Shown here one piece after another: positions 55,701 through 64,000 of a DNA stretch of 64,000 nt. Each line of letters begins with the position of its first letter. Within the stretch, counting starts at the first letter, position 1. This DNA is from Azorinus chamasolen (Eukaryota > Mollusca > Bivalvia > Cardiida > Solecurtidae): the NCBI GenBank assembly GCA_963576725.1, contig OY755236.1, positions 64,268,636 to 64,332,635 of the forward strand, in the 5' to 3' direction. The notes beneath the pieces were generated by a model. It was not told the origin of the DNA, made no database searches, and was given only the letters and a program-made list of their open reading frames with translations. Both the position numbers and the translations under genes were made by a program.

Positions 55701-58700
55701 CCTGAGTCGATTCTGACGTTCATTTGATTTGTCATTACGGAGTTATGGCCCTTGCACGTAAAAATATAATGCAAATATGAGGATGGCGGTAACTTTTTCG
55801 TTTTCAACTTTGTTGAATCAGAGAAGTTTTGCAAGTGGGTGTATCATGTACCGTACGAGGTACACTTGTTCAATTTTGGCAGGATAGGTTTTCTTTCTTT
55901 CAAATTCATTCATCTAGAGTCCACGATATTAGAAGAAGTGTCTTACCCATATTGACAAATTTTGAGGATGGCGGTAACTTTTTCGTTTTAAATGATATTT
56001 AGTTCAATTTTTGTATATAATGTCATCCTAATGTGGATTTTCACATATATTGCGGTTTTTTTTTATTTGTCATTTTATTTTAAATTTATGGCCCTTGAAC
56101 TTTGTGCATTCGTTGCTTTGTTCATCGGTCATCTTTTGGTTTGTCTGTTGTTTTCTGGGAAAACTATTAAAAGGATATTAATGAAACTTCACACATGCAA
56201 CAAAATCCGAAGCTGAGTTGATTTTGAGGTTCATTCAAATTGTCGTTACAGAGTTATAGCCCATGCACTTTATGAAAATCTTCAAATATGAGGATGGCCG
56301 TAACTGTTTTTTATTAGCTCACCAGAGCACAAAGTGCTCAGGGTGAGCTTTTTTGATAGCCTGATGTCTGTCGGCTTTTGTTGTGCGTCGTGCGTCGTCA
56401 ACAATTTGAACCTTTAAAATTCTTCTCCTCTGAATCTACAGGATTCTCAGCTTTCATCTTTGGCACATAGCATCACCTATAGGTCCTCTACAAAAGTTAT
56501 ATAAATTATGTCCCTGGAGTCAAAATTGGCCCCGCCACGGTCCCAGGGGTGGCCAGTTTTCTCTAGCTGACTGTTGTTTTCTGTACAAGTAGCAGAATGC
56601 TGGGCTCACTTAGGTTAGGCATGGGGAAAACTTCAAAACTCTTCTTGTCAAAAACTACATGTCACAGAGCTTAGATATTTGGTGTATAGATTTACTTAGT
56701 ATACCTTATTGACATTGGTTAATATCATAGTTCTGAGGTTAAAATTGGCCCTGCCCTGTTGGTTATACTTTAAAATAGACTTTTACACTATAAAGGTTCC
56801 TCTGAGCTAGAAGGACTGCAGATACTCCATCTGTGTTACATAATCACTGGAGTGGGCAAGTTCCTGGTCAAAACTCTATAAAGGTGCCTGCTTCAGAATT
56901 ATTGTCTGTTTGTTCACACTGTTTTTAACCCATTCCCTCATAGGCTATTTTCAGATCCTACCTCTTGGAAAATTTCAGAATTGTGTAGATTTGAAACCAT
57001 TGTGATAAATAGAGCATTTACTCCTATGGAGCAAATGCTCTATTTATCACAATGGTTTCATAAAGTGACTATTATACCTCTTTGAATAAATCTACTGATA
57101 AGGAGCATTAATTAGAGAAAAGGAAAATTTCAGAATAGTGTAGATTTGAAACCATTGTGATAAATAGAGCATTTACTCCCATGGAGCAAATGCTCTATTT
57201 ATCACAAAGGCTTTTTTCAGATCCTACCTCTTTGAATAAATCTACTGATAAGGAGCATTAATTATAGAAAAGGAAAATTTCAGAATTGTGTAGATTTGAA
57301 ACCATTGTGATAAATAGAACATTTACTCCTATGGAGCAGATACTCTATTTATCACAATGGTTAGCAAATGCTCTATTTATCACAAAGGCTTTTTTCAGAT
57401 TCTACCACTTAGAATAAATCTACTGATAAGGAGCATTAATTAGAGAAAAGGAAAATTTCAGAATTGTGTAGATTTCAAACCATTGTGATAAATAGAGCAT
57501 TTGCTCCGTAGGAGTAAATTAACTCGTATACAAACCACATATAAAGTTACATACCGGTATGCGTCAGATCAGAATCCAAACGTTGTGCTAATTTCGGTCA
57601 AGTCATGCTAAGCAGTGATAGGGTTGTCATCTGTTAGAAATGTTGTCTGCTTATTCAAAGAGGTAAATCTGGGTCTACTCTGTTTGCAAATGCGTGAAAA
57701 CATGTTTATATGAGGGAAAGAGTTAGTTAGAGAAAAGGAAAATTTCAGAATTGTGTAGATTTGAAACCATTGTGATAAATAGTGCATTTACTCCTATGGA
57801 GCTAATGCTCTATTTATCACAAAGGCTTTTTTCAGATCCTACCTCTTTGAATCAATCTACTGATAAGGAGCATTAATTAGAGACAAGGAAAATTTCAGAA
57901 TTGTGTAGATTTGAAACCATTGTGATAAATAGAGCATTTACTCCTATGGAGCAAATGCTCTATTTATCACAATGGTTTCATAAATTGACTATTACAGAGG
58001 CATACAAAGGTACATTTATGGAATAAAGGGTTAGTGCATATCAATCTTACAATTAACTCTCTTGTACAAACCACATATGAAGTTCACATAATTATGCACC
58101 AGATCAGAATCCAAACTGTGTGCAAATTAGAAATCACCTCTTAAACTGGAATTTCTCAGCTTTCATATTGGCACATAGCATCATCTTGAGGTCCTCTACA
58201 AAAAATATATGAATTATGCCCATGGGTTCAAATGAAGCCCTGCCCCAGGGGTGGTAAGTTTTCTATAGAAACATAGTGAAAATTTTGAAAATCTTCTCCT
58301 CTGATTGTCTGGTGAGCGATATCAGGGCCATCATGGCCCTCTTGTTTAATAAGACATTAGCTTCATTTTTTTCAGCGGCTAGCTGTCTATTTTCACTTTT
58401 GTTCTAGTTTTCCAACAATGAGAAACTATGTTACATTGTAATTTGCATATGACCTACGAGTATTTAGTAGTAAACGGTATTTTCATTAGTTAATACCTTG
58501 ACTGGCATACACCCTTTTTATATGCCTCTACACATTGCCAAACTATGTAAAATTCTGATATACAGTCTGCTAACGTGTCGAATTGAATTCAATGCAATAA
58601 TTAACATAATCACAACACATGTAAGGCATCATGTTACACAGACATGTTCTATAAACTTCTTAGAGTTCAGTCAAAACGCCATATAGTACAGAAAATCATT

Positions 58701-61700
58701 ATTTACGCAGATATTTAGCATGGGACCGAAGACTGTCGACTGTCGAAAGTTCTGTTCTTAAAATAGATTTTAAGATCTGGAAATTCCCATAAAATCAAAG
58801 TACTGATGTACTGATATTTATCACCTCATGGTAATGGTTGCTGAGCAATATTACCAGTTTGTCGAAACCACTATTAAATTTTCAAACTTTTACTATCATT
58901 TTGCTATCAATTAATACAACATTTGATAATAAAGTTTACTTTGACAAACAGGTAGTTTGCCGAAACCACCATAATTCACAGGCAGTGCTATAGGAAATAA
59001 TGAAGAAGGGTTGTTTAGTATATTAGAGTAGTGATATTAATAGTATTAATTACTATCCCCGACCACAGCACTGAGGCTCTGGTTGTTGGCCCTCTTTGAT
59101 ATAAAGCTACTTACTGAAGGCTATTGCTACGGCTCTATCACATGGGGCTTGGGCTCATAGACGTAGGTTGAAGTTGCTAACTTTATATTGTTTTAAAAAT
59201 ACATGTAGATTCAGTTAATACTGTCATTAATGATGATGCACACAAGTCGATTAAAGCGTTGATCTAGGCTAAATAAATACCGTTCTTTAAGGAATTACAG
59301 ACTCTGCACAAACAAAAACTTTATGCTTTAAAGTGTATTCAATTACTTATCTTCATATCAATACAGATATACGCACTTTCATGTACATTTTATAGTAGGT
59401 AAAATAATGAACTAACTTGAGATAGTTTTAAAACATTACTTTGACATCGTACATTTTAAAAGTGATTTCCTATAAAAGCAACTTGAACTATTTCAATAAC
59501 TGTTTCTTCTACTCCAAGTCATTTTCATTGCATGCTTCTCTGCTAGTATAATAACAAGCAACCCTTCATAGATCTAGTTCTCTGTACAAGTAGAATCTCC
59601 AAACATTGAAATAAATATTGCAGAGATTGTTTTGTACATTGTGTCAATATTTGAATGCCGCTGAATATCTTTTTTAAAAGATATTTCTTGTTTTTATATA
59701 ATATCACCTTAATATGGAGATCAAGATCTGAAGCCACAAATTAGGCATGTTGAATCAGAGAAGTTTGGCAAGTGGGCCGTACGAGGTACACTTGTTCAAT
59801 TTTGGCAGGATAGGTTTTCTTTCTTTCAAATTCATTCATCTAGAGTCCACGATTAGTGTCTTAACTCATATTGACAAATTTTGACGCCTCTGTAAAAGTC
59901 ACTTTTTGAAACCATTTTGATAAATAGAGCATTTGCTCCATTGGAAGAAATACTTTATTTATCACAATAGTTTCAAAACTACACAGTTCCAAATTTTTCC
60001 TTTTTTCTAGTAAATGCTTCTTTTCAGTAGATTTATTCAAAGAGGTTGGGTGTAAATATAGCCTATGAGGGAATGGGTTAAAATGATAAGTGTAGAAAGT
60101 TGTTTGATGAAACGGAAGTGGTGAAACTTTTCAGTTAATATTCACATGGTACATGGTATACATGTACTACTCAGTAATGCAGATTATTTATTGTTTAACC
60201 CCCTTTCCTTCATGAATACTCATTTAAGAAATAATGTTGTCATGAATATTAATTAGATTGGCTTGGCAGAAACTGTTGAATCATATCTATATCATATCAT
60301 AAGCAAACAGCAGAACCTGATCAGACAGCTCCTATAGGAGCCGTCTGATCTGGTTCTGCTCTGTTTGCAAAGGCGTAGTACGGCATTTTTATGGAGGAAA
60401 GGGTTAACTCTTTACCTGCTGGACATTCATGTAAGATTAATGACATTACCAGAACATTCCCTAGCATGATGGACCCAACGTGCCTTCAATCAAAGACCCC
60501 CTTCCATTGTAATATTTATTAGCTGATTTTGTATAATATGAACACAAACATCTTGACCATGGCAGAGACTGTAGAATGAGATCTTTGTTATTTCATACAC
60601 AACAGAGCAGGACCTGATCATATGGGGCCTTCAGGAGCTATCTGATTTGGTTCTAATCTGTAAGAAAAGGCTTCAGAAGGTGTTTCTAAATGATAAAGGG
60701 TTAAGCTTCTTGAAATAGAAACGTTCAAGCTAATGCATTCATGTAGTCTTTGGTGTTTGGATTGGTGTTAATAATTTCTGGTATTGGGCACAACTCCAGA
60801 GGTATTGTAGATGTTCCAATGAAACCCCCCAAATAAAATATTGTATGTAAATGTCAGATATTGAGAGGAAGTGTGGTCCCATAATTCAATTTTCAATTTA
60901 ACCCTTTACCTCATGAATATTCATGTAAGAAATACAAATGTAATCTCATGAATATTAATTAGATGGCAAGGCATATGAATACATGCTATTATCCTTGGCA
61001 AAACTATAGAATCAGATCTGTATTATTTCATATGCAAACGGAGCAGACCCTGATCAGATGGTTCCGTAAAAGTTGTCTGATCTTGGTCTACTCTGTTTGC
61101 GTAAGTGTGAAAAGGCATATTTATGGTATATAGGGTTAAAATTCTGGAATGTTCTGTCTGGCCAGCATTTGTTAATTATACTAATTACAATGTACTTGTA
61201 AATATTTTGGTCTCATAGGCCTTTGATGTCAACCAGTCACAATTTAACCCTCTCCCTGTTCTTTGTTTATTACAAATTTCAATACCTACTTAATATTCAT
61301 GGACAAAATACATGTAGAATGAAATATGGAAGGTAGAACATTGTAGCAATTTTAGAAAGTAAAGAAACAGATCTTTCAAATTCCACTAGCAAACAGAGCA
61401 GACCTTGATCAGATGGCTCCTATAGGATCTGGGTCAACTCAGTTTGCAAATGCGTGAAAACACATTTATATGAAGTTACGGGTTAAAAGCAGGAACAATA
61501 TAAACTAATTCTTCTGACAACTGTAGAACATAGGTCTTATTTCAGCTAAGCTATGCACATGATTGAATATGAAGAACAAAAATATGAATATGATACTTCT
61601 TGTGTTAACCCTTTCCCTCATATAAACGTGTTTTCACGAATTTGCAAACAGAGTAGACCCAAATCAGATGGCTCCTAGAGAAGCCGTCTGATCAGGGTCT

Positions 61701-62339
61701 GCTCTGTTTGCCAATAGAATATGTTTTCTTACTTTCTAACATGTCTACAATGTTCCACCTTCTGTATTTCTTTATACTTATTTGTTAATGAATAATCAGT
61801 AGGTATTAAAATTGGACTAAAAATAGAACAGGGAAAGGGTTAAATAGAACAAAAAGGCACTGTTAACCCTCTACCTGTAAGAAAATCCTTTTTATTCAGT
61901 TTTTACGCCTTTGTAAACGGAGTAGACCCAGATCAGACTGCTCCTGTATAAGCCATCTGATCAGGATCTGCTCTGTTTAAATATGAAATTTTATAGAACT
62001 GATTATACTGATTCTACAGTTTCTACCATAGCCAAAACATTCCATGTCCATATGTTATTATAAATATTCGTCTAATAGATAAACATGTTGTCATTATTTC
62101 TGACATGAACATTCTTCAGATAATGGGTGTAACTGTATATAGTATAGCTTTATATTTTCAGCTGTCTGACTATGAGCTGTGCATTGCTGCAAACCTTGTT
62201 GACCCCTCCACTATGAATGTTTCCTGGGACCACATCGGTGGGCTGCAAGATGTGATTACAGAAATACAAGACACAGTGATTTTCCCCTTCAAAAGACAGG
62301 ATTTGTTTCCAAGGTCTTCACTTGTACAGGCGCCCAAAG
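52415..62339 (+). CDS. ATAD1: ATAD1 (Msp1) N-terminal part, three coding exons; gene continues past the window
   Basis: ATAD1/Msp1 is a membrane-anchored AAA ATPase of outer mitochondrial and peroxisomal membranes that extracts mislocalised tail-anchored proteins. Exons 52415-52732, 53750-53791 and 62162-62339 join in phases 0, 0 and 1 to give 179 residues plus one base. Visible parts: a soluble N-terminal stretch (1-66), a membrane helix (about 71-90), the MDPTRKEK linker (93-100), LGVENVKLSDYELCIAANLV (114-133) and the start of the AAA domain (WDHIGGLQDVI, FPFKR...APKG). The Walker A motif (GPPGCGKT type) must lie on the next exon, which I do not find before 64000. The N-terminus before the membrane helix is about 50 residues longer than in human ATAD1. 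Confidence 0.95.
53750..53791 (+). CDS. ATAD1: ATAD1 coding exon 2 (42 nt)
   Basis: Acceptor TATTACAG, donor GTAATT. It encodes AEAMLRNLGVENVK (107-120), matching the human AEKLMKQIGVKNVK. It is shorter than an ORF search would show, but is flanked by good splice sites and keeps phase 0 on both sides. Confidence 0.95.
53806..55175 (+). repeat. TATACCCC-type dispersed repeat with 130-150-bp internal units
   Basis: Starts TATACCCCCACAAACAAAG and a GGTTGGTTGGTCTGTCTG run. Units with CAATCTTCATGAAAC, AAGTGGGTCA, GGGGTCAAAAACTAGGTCAC and AAAACCTTGTGAACACTC recur near 53938, 54085, 54250, 54367, 54520 and 54630. It ends AGCGGGGGTATACATCACC. It holds the hairpin described separately and lies in ATAD1 intron 2. 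Confidence 0.75.
54730..54892. repeat. Long hairpin, 46-47-bp arms, 70-bp loop
   Basis: Arm 54730-54775 (CTTGACATAAAGATAAATC, TATGTGTACTCATTAA) is the inverse of 54846-54892 with two mismatches. The loop carries a second copy of GTAGCATAATAGTATGCTAC, itself an inverted repeat; the first copy (from 54716) lies just before the left arm. Confidence 0.85.
55205..55440 (+). mobile_element. Decayed MITE family C in ATAD1 intron 2
   Basis: TTTACTTGATGAATATTTAT, GACATCATAAA-like block, CCAGAAACTGTAAGATCAG, one hairpin arm (CTACAGGAGCTGTCTGGTC) and ATTTATGGAGTAAAG. The termini are lost. Confidence 0.6.
55539..56315 (+). repeat. Dispersed repeat with GGTGGTCGTATATTGG start
   Basis: GCGCCCACCTAACAAAGGTG, then CCGTCCGTCCATCCGTC and two rounds of AAACTATT..A.GGATATTAATGAAAC and GAGTTAT.GCCC. 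The segment 55811-55930 (GTTGAATCAGAGAAGTTTTG to CATCTAGAGTCCACGAT) recurs almost unchanged at 59748-59851. Confidence 0.6.
56324..58347 (-). repeat. Inverted family E element carrying a MITE cluster
   Basis: Starts AGCTCACCAGAGCACAAAGTG with the inverse CTCAGGGTGAGCTTTT and ends TCATGGCCCTCTTGTTTA, the inverse of the start of 20866-22435. Internal TTTGGCACATAGCATCACC, GGTCCTCTACAAAAG and GCCCTGCC blocks are inverse or diverged family E units. The MITE cluster 56925-58034 interrupts it. Confidence 0.72.
56925..58034 (+). mobile_element. Cluster of six family B MITE cores amplified in tandem
   Basis: One outer TTAACCCATTCCCTCATAGG (56925) and one outer ATGGAATAAAGGGTTAG (58034). Between them CCATTGTGATAAATAGAGC hairpin starts occur near 56997, 57151, 57300, 57480, 57770 and 57921, each preceded by AAAATTTCAGAATTGTGTAG or a near copy, with a unit of about 150-170 bp. 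A piece of family A right end (57665-57725) sits inside. Confidence 0.78.
58348..59860. other. ATAD1 intron 2, part without recognised repeats
   Basis: Little recognisable structure; a CCGAAACCACNAT motif occurs twice near 58863 and 58958. At the right end 59748-59851 is a near copy of 55811-55930. Frames here are short and without motifs. Confidence 0.5.
59861..60081 (-). mobile_element. MITE family B, inverted
   Basis: TTAACTCATATTGACAAATT, then the GAAACCATTTTGATAAATAG hairpin, TTATTCAAAGAGGTTGGGTG and ATGAGGGAATGGGTTAA. The hairpin right arm has drifted (GGAAGAAATACTTTATTTAT). Confidence 0.75.
60196..60407 (+). mobile_element. MITE family C, complete copy, centre GCTCCTATAGGAGC
   Basis: TTAACCCCCTTTCCTTCATG to GGAGGAAAGGGTTAA. 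Hairpin 60302-60368 with centre at 60328-60341. Its right TTAA (60404-60407) is also the left TTAA of the next element. Confidence 0.82.
60404..60704 (+). mobile_element. MITE family C copy with internal insertion
   Basis: TTAACTCTTTACCTGCTGG to AATGATAAAGGGTTAA. About 60 bp of extra sequence (60455-60515) splits the left body; the hairpin (60600-60662) is weak. Confidence 0.65.
60898..61139 (+). mobile_element. MITE family C, complete copy
   Basis: TTAACCCTTTACCTCATGAA to TATGGTATATAGGGTTAA. Hairpin 61033-61100, centre GGTTCCGTAAAAGTTG (decayed). Confidence 0.78.
61244..61486 (+). mobile_element. MITE family A copy, right hairpin arm shortened
   Basis: TTAACCCTCTCCCTGTTC to AAGTTACGGGTTAA. 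At the centre GGCTCCTATAGGATCTGGG shows a deletion of the CCGTCTGA part of the right arm. Confidence 0.78.
61615..61843 (-). mobile_element. MITE family A, inverted complete copy
   Basis: TTAACCCTTTCCCTCATA to ACAGGGAAAGGGTTAA. Hairpin 61643-61712, centre GGCTCCTAGAGAAGCC. Confidence 0.8.
61863..62127 (-). mobile_element. MITE family C, inverted, 34 bp before ATAD1 exon 3
   Basis: TTAACCCTCTACCTGTAAG, the AAACGGAGTAGACCCAGATC hairpin (61916-61980), then CATTATTTCTGACATGAACA. It ends close to the branch/pyrimidine region of the exon 3 acceptor; ATAATGGGTG at 62120 may be the remnant of its end. Confidence 0.68.
62162..62339 (+). CDS. ATAD1: ATAD1 coding exon 3, linker and start of the AAA domain
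   Basis: Acceptor TATATTTTCAG, donor GTTTGA (weak) after CCCAAAG; phase 0 in, phase 1 out. Residues 121-179: LSDYELCIAANLVDPSTMNV, SWDHIGGLQDVITEIQDTVI, FPFKRQDLFPRSSLVQAPK. Matches human LSEYEMSIAAHLVDP and WSDIAGLDDVITDLKDTVI. The split Gly leads into the Walker A exon. Confidence 0.95.
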
Positions 62340-62389
62340 GTTTGAGTATAGCCTGATCTCTTTCAGAAAGCTATTCATAGGGCATGTCG

Positions 62390-62460
62390 AGGGCTTGGTG
62401 CAAAACTATTCTAACTCCTTCACAAAGTGAAGGAGTTAGAATAGTTTTGCACCAAGCCCT
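62390..62460. repeat. Perfect 34-bp palindrome with 3-bp loop
   Basis: Arm 62390-62423 (AGGGCTTGGTGCAAAACTAT, TCTAACTCCTTCAC) is exactly inverted at 62427-62460; loop AAA. It starts 50 bp after ATAD1 exon 3. No TTAA or TA flank and no relation to the other hairpin families. Confidence 0.95.
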
Positions 62461-62711
62461 TGATGTGTAGTGAGCGAATTAATGATTACATTGCAAAAAG
62501 TTTGCATTCAGATGAGACACTGAATATCTCGGGTGTCCAATCAGGATACAAACTGTTTGACATCCCACTTTTGTCTTTGGAAAGAAATTGATTATTGGAG
62601 AAACAGTGTTTGCAGATGAAAATGAATTACTGTTTGTATGCTAATTTATCTAATGAAACTGTTAAATGAGTCTGCTACAAATTCTTGAAATTTGGATTTT
62701 TTCAATTTGTT

Positions 62712-63300
62712 TAGCTCACCAGAGCACAAAGGTCTGGGGTTCAAATCCCGGTCCCACCTGGACATTTCAGAGATGCTTTTCCATGTCTCCCCCCTGCACA
62801 TCCTTTTCACCCAGGGGTTAAAATGGGTACCTGTGAGGGTCACTAGCCGGTACTGCGGCTGGATGATTGCGCCATGTTAGCAGTGCTAAATATTGTAGGC
62901 GAATGACTCAATGACGAGGGGAGTAAATGTACAGGGTGAGCTTTTGTGATCGCCTGATGTCTGTCGCCATGTGTCGTGCAGTGTGTGTCGTCAGTCGTCA
63001 ACAATTTGAACCTTTAAAAATCTTCTCCTCTGAATCTACAGGGTACTCAGCTTTCATCTTTGGCACATAGCATCACCTATAGGTCCTCTAGTAAAGTTAT
63101 ATAAATTATGCCCTTGTGGTCAAAATTCGCCCCACCCCAGGGGTGGCTAGTTTTCTGTAGGAACATACATGTATAGTGAAAACTTTGACAATCTTCTCCT
63201 CTGAAACTGGAAGGTTCTCAGCTTTTATATTTGGCACATAGCATCATCGTCAGGTCCTTTACAAAAGGTATATAAAGTATACACCTGGGGTTAAAATTGG
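62712..63300 (-). repeat. Inverted family E element, 5' part
   Basis: AGCTCACCAGAGCACAAA (62713), interrupted by a SINE, then CAGGGTGAGCTTTTGTGATC, TGTCGTCAGTCGTCAACAAT and two rounds of TTTGGCACATAGCATCA. Closely similar to 56324-56560. Confidence 0.72.
62731..62926 (+). mobile_element. SINE-like insertion with tRNA-type B box
   Basis: GGGGTTCAAATCCCGGTC (B box GGTTCAAATCC at 62738-62748), then CACCTGG, TTCACCCAGGGGTTAAAATG, GGTACCTGTGAGGGTCACTA and TGGATGATTGCGCC. It splits the family E hairpin AGCTCACCAGAGCACAAAG/TGCTC at one point. No A box is seen, so it is 5'-truncated. Confidence 0.65.
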
Positions 63301-63429
63301 CCTTTTGATGTTTTGCAAACAGTTTAGAAATAGATCAATCTTCTGTCTGGAATACAGCTGATTTAAATGAAAAAAAATTGATTCCAGAATTGAGGATGTA
63401 GTAGTACAAACATCACAATCATGGTTTGG

Positions 63430-63673
63430 AACTTTAGTCTTTACCTCATACAAACCCTTTTTCAAGACTTTGCAAAAAGAGCAGACCCAGATTTGATGCC
63501 TCTTGTTGGAGCTGTCAGATCAGGGTATGCTCTGTTTGCTTATAAAATAATATACATGTATATCTGATTCTGTAAAAAAAACCACTGTGTTCAAAGGCCA
63601 TCATAAAAATTCAGCTAATAAATATTCATGAAGTCAGGAATTTGTGTATGAATATTCATGAGGTAAAGGTCTA
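63430..63673 (-). mobile_element. MITE family C, inverted
   Basis: CTTTACCTCATACAAACCC, the AAAAGAGCAGACCCAGATTT hairpin (63471-63540), then AATATTCATGAAGTCAGG and ATGAATATTCATGAGGTAAAG. Both TTAA ends have mutated. Confidence 0.65.
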
Positions 63674-63797
63674 AACAGTCTAAACGCTCATGCTTGTAGG
63701 CTTGTGGCCATTAAATGGGCCCTGAGTGGAGCCTGCACTGCTTGTCATTCAAAATTGTAAATTAAACTTTTCATACAGCTGTAGATGGTTTTACTAT

Positions 63798-64000
63798 TAA
63801 CCCTTTACCTGATTTAAACACCTTTTATGCCTTGGGAAAGAGAGTAGGTCAAGATTAGATGGCTGCTATAGGAGCCATCTGACCATGGTCTGCTCTGTTT
63901 ACTTAGTGAATTATAGTTTCTGTAAATATGAAACATTTCTGTAATCGTGCTGCTTTTTTTTTTCATGCACCATTATAAATCCAGCTAATAAATAATTATG
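63798..64000 (-). mobile_element. MITE family C, inverted, cut by the window end
   Basis: TTAACCCTTTACCTGATTT, hairpin GAGAGTAGGTCAAGATTAG / CTGACCATGGTCTGCTCTG with centre GGCTGCTATAGGAGCC, then CCAGCTAATAAATAATTATG at the edge. Confidence 0.7.

Noticed and set aside
62738..62748. tRNA gene
   Set aside because: Only a B-box-like stretch is present, with no A box, acceptor stem or cloverleaf; better explained as a SINE.
62340..64000. Walker A exon of ATAD1
   Set aside because: No GPPGxGKT-type coding sequence was found on the plus strand; the exon must lie beyond the window.

Overview
This is a eukaryotic, AT-rich, intron-rich genomic window, most likely from a bivalve mollusc (probably a heterodont clam or mussel; inferred from the repeat families, not proven). 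Almost all of it is introns and intergenic DNA packed with short palindromic DNA transposons. There are two recognisable host genes and one recognisable dead gene. Long low-complexity open frames (poly-Leu/Thr/Ala, poly-Ser, poly-Ile) are microsatellite translations, not genes.

Layout. (1) 1-8835: gene-free flank full of TTAA-flanked MITEs. (2) 8836-31495, minus strand: a complete PRIMPOL gene (primase-polymerase, translesion/repriming enzyme), rebuilt here as 15 coding exons with matching splice phases. The predicted protein has 624 residues with the catalytic DxE...D triad, the SxH motif and the four zinc-binding residues intact. A possible non-coding first exon and promoter lie near 32.18-32.27 kb. 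(3) 33.2-48.3 kb: a large imperfect inverted repeat (arms about 3.1-3.3 kb) around an 8.6-kb centre. The centre holds CT/GA tracts, an 860-bp CTA/CTG triplet array, an ATG/GAT array, LINE 3' fragments and a pair of direct repeats. (4) 48.5-51.7 kb: repeats plus a frameshifted copy of an invertebrate gene family that I read as FEN1-like 5' nuclease related. (5) 52415 to beyond the window end, plus strand: the first three coding exons of ATAD1/Msp1, the AAA ATPase that pulls mislocalised tail-anchored proteins from the outer mitochondrial and peroxisomal membranes. Its Walker A exon lies past 64000.

Mobile DNA. The commonest elements are 150-300 bp, begin CCCTTTCC or CCCTTTAC, end in the inverted form, and sit in TTAA targets, as piggyBac-type non-autonomous elements do. 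At least three terminal families occur, each with a long hairpin core. TA-flanked elements with CAGT ends (Tc1/mariner-like) also carry hairpin cores. The best copies of both classes share the same 14-bp centre, GCTCCTATAGGAGC, although their arms are unrelated. Several insertions are nested with clean target duplications. Three MITE ends touch functional sites of PRIMPOL: its stop codon and two splice donors.

I found no operon-like system, CRISPR array, rRNA or intact tRNA. The most unusual signals are the shared hairpin centre, the FEN-like pseudogene, the 15-kb inverted duplication, the MITE chains sharing single TTAA sites, and two strong isolated hairpins in ATAD1 introns.
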